A DNA stretch of 64,000 nucleotides from Methylocapsa aurea. Lineage in GTDB: Bacteria; Pseudomonadota; Alphaproteobacteria; Rhizobiales; Beijerinckiaceae. The notes beneath the pieces were generated by a model. The model was not told the DNA's origin, ran no database searches, and saw only the letters and a list, made by a program, of their open reading frames with translations. Positions 32,301 through 41,400 of this stretch are shown here, piece after piece. The stretch spans positions 186,001 through 250,000 of the forward strand of contig NZ_JQKO01000004.1 of NCBI RefSeq assembly GCF_000746085.1, in the 5' to 3' direction. Each line of letters opens with the position of its first letter. The first letter of the stretch is position 1. The translations under genes were made by a program, and so were the position numbers.

Positions 32301-32456
32301 GCTCGAAAGTGCTCTAGGATCGCGCCTGATAACAACGCCATAAAAGGCATGATCGATTCAATTTGAAACAATCATGGTCTAGACTGTGTTCTCGGGCCAT
32401 GCCTCATAAAGGCCGGCTCGGAACGCCAAAGCCTTGGCGGCGTAAGGAGCAAGACG

Positions 32457-32942
32457 ATGTCGATCAAGATTGGAGACTCCCTTCCCAAGGCCACATTTAC
32501 GGTCATGACGCCGGACGGTCCCAAACTGCGGACCACGGACGAGATTTTCAAGGGCAGAAGGGTCGTGCTGTTCGGCGTCCCCGGCGCCTTCACGCCGACA
32601 TGCAGCGCCAGCCACTTGCCGGGATTTCGCGACAAGGCCGACGAATTGAAGAGCAAGGGAATCGATGAAATCGCCGTCGCCAGCGTCAATGACGTCTTCG
32701 TCATGGACGCCTGGGCGAAAGCTGCGAATGCTGAGGCCAAGATTAGTTTTCTCGCCGATGGCAACGGCGATTTCGCCAATGCTCTCGGGCTGTCGCTCGA
32801 CCTCACGGAACGCGGACTCGGCGTCCGCTCGCAGCGCTATTCGATGCTTGTCGAGGATGGCGTCGTCCGCACGCTCAACGTCGAAGAGGCCCCGGGCAAG
32901 GCCGAAATCTCAAGCGCCGAAGCCTTGTTGACGCAGATTTAG
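32457..32942 (+). CDS. Peroxiredoxin, Prx5 type, single cysteine
   Basis: A 161-residue atypical peroxiredoxin of the PrxV/AhpE-like group that reduces hydroperoxides. The active site PGAFTPTCSASHLPGF carries Cys49, with the conserved Thr46 and Arg128-type region LGVRSQRYSMLVEDG downstream. No other cysteine is present in the protein, so it is a 1-Cys enzyme that needs an outside thiol (glutathione or glutaredoxin). The start is supported by GTAAGGAGCAAGACG just ahead. It is followed by repeat DNA. Confidence 0.94.
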   Translation: MSIKIGDSLPKATFTVMTPDGPKLRTTDEIFKGRRVVLFGVPGAFTPTCSASHLPGFRDKADELKSKGIDEIAVASVNDVFVMDAWAKAANAEAKISFLADGNGDFANALGLSLDLTERGLGVRSQRYSMLVEDGVVRTLNVEEAPGKAEISSAEALLTQI

Positions 32943-33070
32943 AGCGCTTTCCGATTGAATGGACTCATTCGATCGATCAGAAATCGCTCCAGTGTCAAAG
33001 AGTCCGAGCCTTTTCCGAATAGATTGAACCAATCTGTTTGGAATAGGCTCGAGAGCATTGCTCTAAAGGC
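32941..33070. repeat. Repeat cluster after the peroxiredoxin gene
   Basis: Two neighbouring imperfect palindromes with TTAGAGCGCTTTCCGATTGA, GGACTCATTCGATCGATC, GAGCCTTTTCCGAATAGATT and CTCGAGAGCATTGCTCTAAAG words, between the convergent peroxiredoxin and RNase H genes. They belong to the dispersed family and could also act as a two-way transcription stop. Confidence 0.55.
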
Positions 33071-33094
33071 GATCGGACTCTGCCGGCCGGCCCG

Positions 33095-33562
33095 TCACAA
33101 TGCGGGCGTTGCTCGACCGCGCGCCGGCAGATACGGCGCCATTCCTTGCCGGGCGAGCGCATCGGCCCGCTCATTCATCGCGTCGCCCGCATGGCCCTTG
33201 ACCCAACGCCAATCGATCGCGTGGGGCGCGGCCGCCGCTTCAAGTCTTTGCCAGAGCTCGACATTTTTGACGGGTTTCTTGTCCGCCGTGCGCCAGCCAT
33301 TGCGTTTCCAGGAGGAGATCCAGCCGGTGATGCCGCCTTTGAGGTAGTTCGAGTCGGTATAAAGATGGACCACGCAAGCGCGGTTCAAGGCTTCGAGCGC
33401 CTGGATCGCGGCGGTGAGCTCCATGCGATTATTGGTCGTCAGGGCTTCGCCGCCGCAAAGCTCTTTTCTAAGATCGCCAAAGGCGAGGATCGCGCCCCAT
33501 CCGCCGGGGCCGGGATTTCCCGAACAGGCGCCGTCGGTCCAGATCGTCACTTCTTTGCTCAT
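33095..33562 (-). CDS. rnhA: Ribonuclease HI
   Basis: A 155-residue RNase HI that removes RNA from RNA-DNA hybrids. All catalytic acids are visible: Asp10 in [12 protein letters not shown], Glu48 in NNRMELTAA, Asp70 in LYTDSNYL and Asp134 in NERADALA, together with the histidine loop [10 protein letters not shown]. The ATG at 33562 starts just before the first strand and overlaps the thrB stop (ATGA). The order thrB-rnhA is standard in Rhizobiales. Confidence 0.97.
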   Translation of the reverse strand: MSKEVTIWTDGACSGNPGPGGWGAILAFGDLRKELCGGEALTTNNRMELTAAIQALEALNRACVVHLYTDSNYLKGGITGWISSWKRNGWRTADKKPVKNVELWQRLEAAAAPHAIDWRWVKGHAGDAMNERADALARQGMAPYLPARGRATPAL

Positions 33563-34524
33563 TGCCGCAAACCAAGTTCGCGGGCGCCGCCGGCGCTCTG
33601 ATGGAACTGCAGTTTCCGCACATATTCGAGCGGATCCTTCGGATGCACCAATGCGCCCTCTGGGACATTTAACCAATCGACGAGGCGCGTCAGAGCAAAG
33701 CGCAAGGCCGCGCCGCGGGCTAGGATCGGGAGCGCCTCGACTTCCTCCGGCCTCAAAGCGCGGATGCGCTCATAGGCGGCGAAAAAGGCCTTCGCCTTGG
33801 CGGCGTTGAAAGAGCAATCGGCTTCGAAACACCAAGCATTGAGACAGATTGCGAGGTCATAGGCGAGATCGTCCGTGCAGGCGAAATAGAAATCGATCAG
33901 CCCCGATAGTTTATCCTCAAGAAACAAGACGTTATCGGGAAAGAGATCGGCGTGGATGACGCCGCGCGGCAAACCTGCCGGCCATGCCGCCGCCAGGAAG
34001 ATGAGCTCCTTCTCGATCAACTCGGCCAGCCCGGGCCGCACCTCGTTGGCGCGGCCGCGCACTTCGTCGAACAGGGCCGGCCACGCATTCAAGCCCAATG
34101 CGTTGGAGCGAGACCCCGCGAAATCGGCGCCGGCCAGATGCAGCTTCCCGAGCGCTTCGCCAAGAGAGGCGCAGCTTTTGGCGTCCGGATGATTGCGCCA
34201 AATGCCTTCGAGGAAAGTCACGATCGCCGCCGGGCGTCCTTTGATCCGTCCGAGCGCGCCGCCGAACCTGTTTCTCACAGGCTGCGGACAATTAAGCCCA
34301 TGCGTGGCAAGATGTTCCATGAGCCCGAGGAAAAATGGCAGGTTCTCCTCCTCGACGCGCTTTTCATATAGCGTGAGAATGAAATAGCCCGCGTCGACAT
34401 GCAGAAGAAAATTCGAGTTCTCGACCCCTTCTGCGATTCCCTTCAGCGCGAGAACGCGGCCAAGCTCATAATCGCCGAGAAAAAGGGTCAGGTCCGCGTC
34501 GGTTACTTCGGTGTAAACGGCCAT
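33559..34524 (-). CDS. thrB: Homoserine kinase (ThrB, choline-kinase fold)
   Basis: A 321-residue kinase of the aminoglycoside phosphotransferase fold that phosphorylates homoserine, the step before ThrC. Features: [16 protein letters not shown] at the start, [24 protein letters not shown] (nucleotide strand and lysine region), and the catalytic loop [14 protein letters not shown] followed by [13 protein letters not shown]. The ATG at 34524 is favoured by homologue start and by MAVYTEV; an in-frame start at 34545 adds 7 residues. It overlaps rnhA by 4 bases. Confidence 0.96.
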   Translation of the reverse strand: MAVYTEVTDADLTLFLGDYELGRVLALKGIAEGVENSNFLLHVDAGYFILTLYEKRVEEENLPFFLGLMEHLATHGLNCPQPVRNRFGGALGRIKGRPAAIVTFLEGIWRNHPDAKSCASLGEALGKLHLAGADFAGSRSNALGLNAWPALFDEVRGRANEVRPGLAELIEKELIFLAAAWPAGLPRGVIHADLFPDNVLFLEDKLSGLIDFYFACTDDLAYDLAICLNAWCFEADCSFNAAKAKAFFAAYERIRALRPEEVEALPILARGAALRFALTRLVDWLNVPEGALVHPKDPLEYVRKLQFHQSAGGARELGLRQ

Positions 34525-34737
34525 AACGGATCCGGCGCGGGTCACAAGGCCGGCGACTGCCGCTGGCCGATTTGGTGTTAACGACAGGGACGAGACAGGT
34601 CAAACGCCGGTGTGGAAGGCCGCACCGCGGGTCGCTTCGTTATGGCCAAGAGCCGAAGCTTTTTCATGGTAAAGTGACGCCGCGCGATGCAAGAGCTGAT
34701 GGGCGCGCCGGCGTCAACGCAATGGAGGATTGGCCTT

Positions 34738-36297
34738 ATGCCAAATGGTCGCCGCATATTCGCTCTCCGCGCTCTGGCCCTGCCCTTCCTTTGCGCCTGT
34801 CTTTTGCTCGCCCCGGCAGCCGCCTTCGCGACCGAGGACTCCGTTCGCAATGCGCTCGCGAAGATAGACTGCGTGCGGGGGACGTTTAAAGATTACTACC
34901 GTCAGGGCGAAGGCGGCGATCCGCCGCCCGACTATGCTGGCAGGACGTTCGCGCTCAGTCAGAACTATCCCAACCAATTGCCGCCCATGGAAAGTTATCC
35001 GTGGCTCAAAATTGCCTTCAAAGATGGCGGCCCCATCGACCCGAGAGCCTATTTGCAGGCGCTGCTCGACTATGGCTTGGAGGGCAATGTCGAGGTCGAC
35101 TTCTATGTCGAGGACAACAAAAAGCGAAAATGGTACGGGATGCCATGGATGGACTGGAACACCGAGGTCGCATCGGACTGGCCGGGAACCGACGGCCGCG
35201 AATTCGTCCATGGATTCACGCATGAGTTCGATTCGTCCGGCAATACGCTCAGCACGCTCCAGAAAGACTTCGTCGACACTTGGTCCGGGGCCTATTTCAA
35301 CGACCGCGCCGGCTTCGGCATCGGACAGGTCTATTGCAATCCGGACGATCCCAAACCCGGCGCGCTCAATCCAGATCCGACCGGCCGCAACAACATGGCC
35401 AACGGCTCCTACATCATCAAGCTGCTCTTCTCGACGGTGACCGAGGATCAGTTGCCGATCGCGAAGAATGCGCTCGAGTGGAAAGCCCATGTCTTCGTCA
35501 ATGACGATCCGCGCTGGCGAAACCAGGGGCCGCTCTCCCGCTTCGAGCGCGCCATAGGCGTCGTCCGGCTGATCCAGATCGACGTTGCGGTTCGCGACGA
35601 CCGCAGCGCCACGGGATGGCTCCTCGGCACCTTCGGCTATGACGGCAACGCCAAGGGGAGCTCCCCGTGGAAGCGGATGGTCCCGCTCGGGCTTCAATGG
35701 GGCAACAGTCCGAAGGCCACCTTCGCGGAAACCTGCTCCGGACCCAATGGCCCCTGCGATCGGAAAAAACTGACCGAGCAATGGATCAACGAGCAGGCTG
35801 TGAAGGAACTGGCGAGGCCGCCGCTGAGCTTCAATCATCTCGGCTATGGCGGGCGGCTCGCGGGCCCTGTCGACAACGCCAGAGCCTCCTGCATGGGGTG
35901 CCATCAGACCGCCGGTTTCCCGAGCGTGGCGATCCTGCCGGAGTTCTCGGCCAATGGAGCGCTGTTGAAACTCGATGGCGAGAAGGAGCCTCACACCGAG
36001 CAAGGCTTCCGGCTGATGTATTATGGGAACGTCGCCTCCGGCGCGGTCTTCAGCGATACGCAGCTCTACTCCTCAGACTATTCGCTGCAGCTCTCGATGA
36101 GCCTCCAGAATTTCATCTCGCTGCACTGCCCGCAAAGGCCGCAAGAAGCGAGCGCGCCCCGACCGTCCATCTGCGCGCAACTCGCCAACTGGTCGAGCAC
36201 GCAGAAGAAGGCGATCGACGATCTCCTGATTTTCGGCGCGCCGGGACCCGATGGCGGCCCCCTGCCGAAGTCGCCGGACAAGGAGGAACGGCGGTAG
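34738..36297 (+). CDS. Exported monohaem c-type cytochrome-like protein, family unknown
   Basis: A 519-residue secreted protein. Signal peptide at about 1-32 (hydrophobic core LALPFLCACLLLAPAAAFA). One haem-binding motif, CMGCH at 385-389, lies two thirds of the way along; it is preceded by a long domain with many aromatic and acidic residues. Pairs of cysteines elsewhere suggest disulfides. The start at 34738 has GGAGG 10 bases upstream. I cannot name the enzyme; the architecture of a large N-terminal domain followed by one haem resembles some periplasmic oxidoreductases. It stands alone between thrB and the DUF502 gene. Confidence 0.7.
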   Translation: MPNGRRIFALRALALPFLCACLLLAPAAAFATEDSVRNALAKIDCVRGTFKDYYRQGEGGDPPPDYAGRTFALSQNYPNQLPPMESYPWLKIAFKDGGPIDPRAYLQALLDYGLEGNVEVDFYVEDNKKRKWYGMPWMDWNTEVASDWPGTDGREFVHGFTHEFDSSGNTLSTLQKDFVDTWSGAYFNDRAGFGIGQVYCNPDDPKPGALNPDPTGRNNMANGSYIIKLLFSTVTEDQLPIAKNALEWKAHVFVNDDPRWRNQGPLSRFERAIGVVRLIQIDVAVRDDRSATGWLLGTFGYDGNAKGSSPWKRMVPLGLQWGNSPKATFAETCSGPNGPCDRKKLTEQWINEQAVKELARPPLSFNHLGYGGRLAGPVDNARASCMGCHQTAGFPSVAILPEFSANGALLKLDGEKEPHTEQGFRLMYYGNVASGAVFSDTQLYSSDYSLQLSMSLQNFISLHCPQRPQEASAPRPSICAQLANWSSTQKKAIDDLLIFGAPGPDGGPLPKSPDKEERR

Positions 36298-36398
36298 CGG
36301 GATGACTCCTCTGCATCGTTTTCGTCGGAACCAACGACGCCTCTTTGGGGAATGTGCCCGGCAATGATGCATGTTTTGGCTTATCTCGCGCCGACGCG

Positions 36399-37133
36399 TC
36401 AGGCGGCCTCGTGCACGCGCTTGACCGCATGCGCAGCGATCAGCGCCGCCGCCTCCGGCTGGATGACGCCGCAAGACATGATGAGCTTGGCGGCGGCCTC
36501 CGGGCTGAGCGAAAGCTCAATGACGTCGCGCGCCGGCAGAAAGAAATAGAAGCCCGTGGTCGGATTTGGCGTGCAAGGCAGAAACACCGAAATATGCAGT
36601 TGGTCGGCAGGCAGGCGCTCGCCGATCGCATCGCCGGGAGGCGCGGCGATAAACACCAGCGACCACGAGCCCTTGGCCGGAAATTCGATCAGTCCCACCT
36701 TGCGAAAGGCGGTTCCAGATTGGGAAAACGCCGTCTCGAAGATCTGCTTCACGCTTTTATAGATTGAACGGACGACAGGCATGCGCGCCAAAATCGCCTC
36801 GCCGAGCCGAATCAAGCTCCGGCCGGCAAGGTTCGCGGCGAGAAAACCCAAGACTGTCAGCCCGATAAAGGCGAAGATGACGCCAAATCCGGGGAGCTGA
36901 AACGGCAGATAGCTGTCCGGCCAAAACTGCACCGGAACGATGCGCTTCACCCAAGTGTCGACGGTGTCGACGAACCACCAGACAATCGCGGCAGTCACCG
37001 TGAGCGGACCGGCGACGATGACGCCGGTCAGGAACCAATTGCGAATGCGCCCGCCGATGCCGGGCGCCCTGGCGCTGACGATCTGGCTATCGCCCAGTGG
37101 GTCTGGCAGAATCAAAGGCGGAGGTTGCGTCAT
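36399..37133 (-). CDS. DUF502 family membrane protein
   Basis: A 244-residue protein with two membrane helices near the N-terminus (NWFLTGVIVAGPLTVTAAIVWW and FGVIFAFIGLTVLGFLAANLAG) and the family block RMPVVRSIYKSVKQIFETAF. The rest is a cytosolic domain with FIAAPPGDAIGERLPADQLHISVFLPCTPNPTTG-like conserved order. DUF502 proteins are common in proteobacteria and have no assigned role. The ATG at 37133 has GAGG 6 bases ahead and is chosen over the GTG at 37157. Confidence 0.92.
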   Translation of the reverse strand: MTQPPPLILPDPLGDSQIVSARAPGIGGRIRNWFLTGVIVAGPLTVTAAIVWWFVDTVDTWVKRIVPVQFWPDSYLPFQLPGFGVIFAFIGLTVLGFLAANLAGRSLIRLGEAILARMPVVRSIYKSVKQIFETAFSQSGTAFRKVGLIEFPAKGSWSLVFIAAPPGDAIGERLPADQLHISVFLPCTPNPTTGFYFFLPARDVIELSLSPEAAAKLIMSCGVIQPEAAALIAAHAVKRVHEAA

Positions 37134-37735
37134 CTTTCGCCTCGTGGCCTGAGCCACACATCCGGTCGCGCCCGACTGCTTCTTAGATCCGCCCGATTCA
37201 ATTTACGGACACTCCCAGCGCCGCCCAAGGAACAGCGCATTCGGCAATCGCAACGACCTCCGGCGGATCTCGTATAGCATGTTCGAGCGCAGCTCAATCG
37301 CACAAAATCAACCCTGATCGAACCGCTGGGAGGAAAAATCTTTCGTCCAATATGCCTCTTTCAAGGCATATTGCTCAAATGTGCGTGACAATGGATTTAA
37401 CGTGAGCTACATACCTCACGTAAGCCGTTGAACGCTGAACCAGCCGTAAAATTCGGCGCACGCAGTCCAAGTCTTGGGAGGACGCCTTTTTTCGCCCGGC
37501 GCCAGAATATGACGCAGCCGTCATCGAAACGGCAAGGGTGAAGAACAGGTTGGGACAAAATTGACGAGGGCGAGGGTCTGCAGCATCCTCGCCCTTTCTA
37601 TTTTGACTCTGTTTTCGGGCCGTGAGCGACTTAACAGTTAATCCGTCCCCGATGCGAATCATCGGCGAGCCGAAGAACGCCGTTGCCTGATGGAGGCGAC
37701 TCGTTGAAGCGGCTACCGACTGAGTTAAACCTTGC
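37134..37735. ncRNA. Gap with hairpin and terminator; possible small RNA
   Basis: About 600 bp without a supportable protein gene. A perfect hairpin lies at 37349-37372 (AATATGCCT / AGGCATATT, loop of 6). About 195 bp further on the plus strand is a good intrinsic terminator (37568-37604). With no ORF between, a plus-strand noncoding transcript ending at the terminator is possible. I do not recognise a known RNA family, and 6S, SRP and tmRNA signatures are absent. A peptide of 10 codons at about 37508 is too short to support. Confidence 0.35.
37568..37604 (+). terminator. Rho-independent terminator in an orphan position
   Basis: GGGCGAGG (37568-37575) pairs with CCTCGCCC (37587-37594) and is followed by TTTCTATTTT. 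It reads on the plus strand, but no plus-strand gene ends nearby, since both neighbours are on the minus strand. Confidence 0.75.
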
Positions 37736-38170
37736 TCAGAACTTGGTCTCGCCGCCGCCAGCCGGCGCCGGAGCCGTGGGGGCCGGCGGCGGAGCGGCAA
37801 CGGGCGCCGGCTCGCCAAGAGTGCGACGAGAGTCGCCTAAGGGCTTATTGAACGAACTCGACCCGTCATACATTTCGAGACACGTCAGGATTTCGACATA
37901 GCTCGGCATCGGCGCCTTGCCTTGGGCGACGCAATCGCGTCGATCGGCGGGGTTAAATCCTGACCATTTCTGCGCGAGCAGTTCCCGCGCTTCCTTTTCA
38001 TCCTGCATGCAGCCCTTATAGGCGAGATTTTTATCATCGCCGCCAAAAGCCTGCGCTTCGCGGCACGACTGCGCGACGTCCAACTTTGGCACTCCGTCCG
38101 CCGCCGGAGCCGCCACTCCGGCTAACGTCGTCACGGCCAACCACGCGGATGCCAAGAATGGGCTTTTCAT
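37736..38170 (-). CDS. Small exported proline-rich-tailed hypothetical protein
   Basis: A 144-residue exported protein. Signal peptide at about 1-22 (FLASAWLAVTTLAGVAAPA). The mature part has four cysteines in a helical pattern (SCREAQ, KGCMQDEKEARELL, DCVAQG, TCLEMYD), then a tail rich in Pro and Ala (about 120-140). The pattern with DEKEARELLAQKW occurs in many small Rhizobiales periplasmic proteins of unknown role. The ATG at 38170 has a GGAGG 5 bases upstream. Confidence 0.8.
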   Translation of the reverse strand: MKSPFLASAWLAVTTLAGVAAPAADGVPKLDVAQSCREAQAFGGDDKNLAYKGCMQDEKEARELLAQKWSGFNPADRRDCVAQGKAPMPSYVEILTCLEMYDGSSSFNKPLGDSRRTLGEPAPVAAPPPAPTAPAPAGGGETKF

Positions 38171-38520
38171 GCGAACCTCCGAACTTCTCGAGTTCTGACC
38201 GCGGATTGAAAGTTGCGCAAGGCCCTTGAGCCGCCAAAACAAAAATCGCTCAACTATTGGCGCATACACCCTATCGTCAATAACCACTCGCGCATGAAAA
38301 ACCTGAGAATTTTAGCTTGCGGAGCCAACGGGAGCCAGCCTCATCCGCGCCGCCTAAGTTTGCCGATGCGGCTACGGCTTGACAAAATCCTTAAATATTC
38401 CACCAATATTAAGCATTCAGCCCCGACCGGCCAAATGGCTAGGCCGGCGACTGCTATTTTAAAGTATTTATAGCATCAATTAGAGCAATAAGACCGCCAG
38501 AAACGCGTTGGGAGGGGGCC
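38171..38520. promoter_or_regulatory. AT-rich divergent gap before the patatin-like gene
   Basis: A 350-bp gap with no gene. It contains a near-palindrome CTTAAATATTCCACCAATAT at 38390-38409 and several A/T runs, suited to promoters for both divergent neighbours. A strong ribosome-binding sequence, GGGAGGGGG, precedes the patatin ATG. Confidence 0.4.
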
Positions 38521-40728
38521 ATGCCGAGACAAACCAACGAACACGAGTTTCAAATTGGGCTGACCATGTCGGGCGCGATCTCAGCGGGCGCTTACACGGC
38601 GGGCGTGTTCGACTTTCTGATCCTCGCGCTCGATGAATGGGAGAGAGCGGGAGACGGGCAGATCCCCGGCGTAAACCCTGCCGAGATTCCAAACCATAGG
38701 GTCGGCATCAAAGTCCTGTCCGGAGCGTCGGCGGGCGCACTCACCGCCGCGATCGGCGCGATCGCTCTCGGCGACGCCGACCAACATCCGATCGATTTCC
38801 GTTCCGATGAGGCCGGCAAAGGACTGAAGGTTTACCTGCCGAAGCTCTACGAGGCCTGGGTCGTCAAGCCCGGTCTCATCGCCGAAGACGGACAGAAGAA
38901 CGACTTTTTGACAAATAGCGATCTCGCCGGCCCGCCGACGCCGGAGGATGACTACACCCGCACAAGCGGCGTTTCGAGGCCGGCGCCGGGCGATCCGCAG
39001 CCCGTCACCTCGCTTCTCAATGCGCGGCTCCTCGACGAAATCGCCAAGGCGGGCATCGACGTCAAGCAGGTGGGAAAAGAACGCCCCTATATCGCCAAGA
39101 CCCTGCATATCTACATGACCCTGTCGAACCTCCGCGGCGTGCCTTACAAGGTTTCCTTCGACGGCGGCGACTATCACATGATCTCCCATGGCGACCGTGT
39201 GCATTACGCCGTCACCGGATTGGGCAATTGGGATAGCCCGAGTATTTTCGCGGACAATGACAAGCCCCGCAGCATCGCCGCCGCCGAACTTGTCGGCGCG
39301 CCGGCCGGTCGACAAAAATGGAAGGACTACAGCATTTGCGCCCTCGCCTCGGCGGCGTTCCCGGTCGGGCTTGCGCCGCGGCAAATCGGAGCGGTGCTCG
39401 GCGACAATCCCGCGCTCGACGAATATCAAGGCCGCCACTTTCCTATTGATTCGCTCATCAATGAACACGGCATCGACCCGGATTGGATGAAGGCGGTCCG
39501 CGAAGCGCCTGCGTTCTGGTTCACGACGGCGGACGGCGGGATCATCGACAACGATCCTTTTGAATACGCCCGCTTCTCGATCAAAGCCAATCCCTCGGAG
39601 CCGAACGAGTCCGACCTCGCGGCGGCCGATCGGGCCGTCATCATGGTCTCGCCCTTCCCCGAACGCAAACCGATCAAGTCCCAGGACCAGCCGAAACTTG
39701 GCATCGCGAGCATATTCTCCGCGCTGATGCCGGCCCTCATCGATCAGGCGCGGTTCAAGCCAAGCGAACTCGTTCTCGCGGCCGACCCAACCTGCGGCAG
39801 CCGTTACTTGATCGGCCCGAGCCGGGTCACGATTGTCGAAACGAGGGATGCGAACGGAAAGATCGAACGCCGCGAAGTCGATGAGCGTTACGCGATCGCC
39901 AGCGGCCTCCTCGGCGGTTTCGGCGGCTTCGTAGCGCGGGCTTTTCGAGATCACGATTACCAGCTCGGACGCAGGAACTGCCAACGATTCCTGCGCCATA
40001 TTTTTACGCTGCCGCCGGAGCATCCAATGTTTCAGAGCTGGCCGCCAGAAGCCAAGATCAACCCCGTCTTCGAAGCCAAACCTACGAAGGCCATGGGGAA
40101 GGGATATAGCGTCATTCCACTGTTTGGAGCCGCCAAGGAGGAGGTGGCCCTGCCGGCTTGGCCGCGCATCTCCCAGGACCGTTTCGAGACGCTGCAAGAG
40201 CGAATCGAAAAGCGCTTCGATTATGTCGCGCCAGCTCTGTTAGCCCAGAATGTGAAAGATCCCTTGCGGACCTTGCTCGGATTGGCCGTGCGTCCATTTC
40301 CTTACGGCATCGGACTCATCCGCGACAATGCGCTGAAGTTTACTCAGTCCACGATCCTTGCCGACCTTGTCCGCCGCGACCAGATCGAAGGTTGGGAATT
40401 GCCCCAAGCCGACGGGCTGTCGGATTGCGAGATTCGCCTGGTGCTGGCCGAACTGATCGATCCGGCCTATGATTTGCGCAATGTTTCCGGCCTAGCCAAG
40501 TCGACCAACCTGACCGAGGACAAAGTCAAGACCGCGCTGGCGCTAGGTCAAAGTCAAGCCGCCAAGGGCAAGCCTTTCGAAGCGTGGCAGGCGCCTTGGA
40601 CCGACAAGGCCGGCGGCAGCCTCTATGCGCTCGCAAGCCGCAAGCCGCCGCGCCTCCGCCGGATTTTGGGGCCAAACCATACAGGCCCGTGGTTCACCAA
40701 GCTGCGAGTCGACGCGCCTGGTTTCTGA
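38521..40728 (+). CDS. Large patatin-like phospholipase
   Basis: A 735-residue protein with a patatin-type lipid acyl hydrolase domain. The oxyanion glycine loop appears at TMSGAISAGAYTAGVFDF (15-32), the nucleophile elbow at LSGASAGAL (Ser70) and the catalytic aspartate in TADGG (Asp338), giving the Ser-Asp dyad. Patatin domains are usually about 300 residues; here the distance from Ser to Asp and the 400-residue C-terminal part are long. The large form, with GRRNCQRFLRHIFTLPPEHP near 480, is found as a predicted phospholipase in other soil proteobacteria. No signal peptide. It converges on the response regulator gene. Confidence 0.88.
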   Translation: MPRQTNEHEFQIGLTMSGAISAGAYTAGVFDFLILALDEWERAGDGQIPGVNPAEIPNHRVGIKVLSGASAGALTAAIGAIALGDADQHPIDFRSDEAGKGLKVYLPKLYEAWVVKPGLIAEDGQKNDFLTNSDLAGPPTPEDDYTRTSGVSRPAPGDPQPVTSLLNARLLDEIAKAGIDVKQVGKERPYIAKTLHIYMTLSNLRGVPYKVSFDGGDYHMISHGDRVHYAVTGLGNWDSPSIFADNDKPRSIAAAELVGAPAGRQKWKDYSICALASAAFPVGLAPRQIGAVLGDNPALDEYQGRHFPIDSLINEHGIDPDWMKAVREAPAFWFTTADGGIIDNDPFEYARFSIKANPSEPNESDLAAADRAVIMVSPFPERKPIKSQDQPKLGIASIFSALMPALIDQARFKPSELVLAADPTCGSRYLIGPSRVTIVETRDANGKIERREVDERYAIASGLLGGFGGFVARAFRDHDYQLGRRNCQRFLRHIFTLPPEHPMFQSWPPEAKINPVFEAKPTKAMGKGYSVIPLFGAAKEEVALPAWPRISQDRFETLQERIEKRFDYVAPALLAQNVKDPLRTLLGLAVRPFPYGIGLIRDNALKFTQSTILADLVRRDQIEGWELPQADGLSDCEIRLVLAELIDPAYDLRNVSGLAKSTNLTEDKVKTALALGQSQAAKGKPFEAWQAPWTDKAGGSLYALASRKPPRLRRILGPNHTGPWFTKLRVDAPGF

Positions 40729-40767
40729 CCGGGCCAGTCTCCCAGCGCAAGGCGCGATTGATCATTG

Positions 40768-41400
40768 TCAAAATGCGCTTGTGTTGCGCACCGCCAAGCC
40801 AATGAGCTCCGCCAGACTGCCGACGCCGAGCTTGCGGCGCAGCAGCGAGCAGACGTTGACGACGGTCTTGTAGCTGATGTTCATCTCCTCCGCGATGAGG
40901 CTGTAGGGCTTGCCCTCGGCGAGCAAAGCAAGGGTCTGAATTTCGCGCGATGATAATTGCGACAGGGGATTGGGACGCGCCCGCGCCCCAACAAGCGCCA
41001 CATCCATCGCAATCATATGACTGAGATAAGGCTCGCCGATGCGCACCTTCTCGAAGGCCGCGACGAATTCATCCGGGTCGGCGTCCTTGACGACATAGCC
41101 CATGGCACCGGCCTCAAGCGCGCGGCCGACGATAACCGGATCCGCATGCATGCTGAAGACGAGAACGCGGGCCTTCGGATCGCGCAACTTGATGCGACGG
41201 ATCAGATCCAAGCCGCCGAGCCCATTGCCGCTGATCACGAGATCGATGATGACCACGTCCGGGCGACGCTTGTAATAGAGCCGATAGCCGGTCATGAAAT
41301 CCGATGCGTCATAGATTGCCGCCACGCCGGCGTCTTCGAGCAGCTTGCGACAGGCCCGCAACACGATTGGATGGTCATCGATAATGAGCGCAGACGTCAT
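40768..41400 (-). CDS. NarL/LuxR-family response regulator, MxaB-like
   Basis: A 210-residue regulator. The receiver domain covers 1-120 with the acidic pair DD at 8-9 and phospho-acceptor Asp53 (VVIIDLVISG). A LuxR-type helix-turn-helix is at about 145-205 (LSSREIQTLALLAEGKPYSLIAEEMNISYKTV). Its start overlaps the stop of the sensor kinase gene (ATGA), so the two form one two-component pair. The pair is at the 3' end of the mxa gene group, and similar regulators (MxaB, MoxX) control methanol oxidation in methylotrophs; the role here is inferred from position. Confidence 0.9.
   Translation of the reverse strand: MTSALIIDDHPIVLRACRKLLEDAGVAAIYDASDFMTGYRLYYKRRPDVVIIDLVISGNGLGGLDLIRRIKLRDPKARVLVFSMHADPVIVGRALEAGAMGYVVKDADPDEFVAAFEKVRIGEPYLSHMIAMDVALVGARARPNPLSQLSSREIQTLALLAEGKPYSLIAEEMNISYKTVVNVCSLLRRKLGVGSLAELIGLAVRNTSAF

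Noticed and set aside
37375-37818. Minus-strand frame of 147 codons in the gap near 37.5 kb
   Set aside because: Runs through the terminator stem and has shadow-like composition; a real gene is unlikely.
38581-40197. Minus-strand open frame of 538 codons
   Set aside because: Shadow of the patatin-like gene; lacks any recognisable domain.
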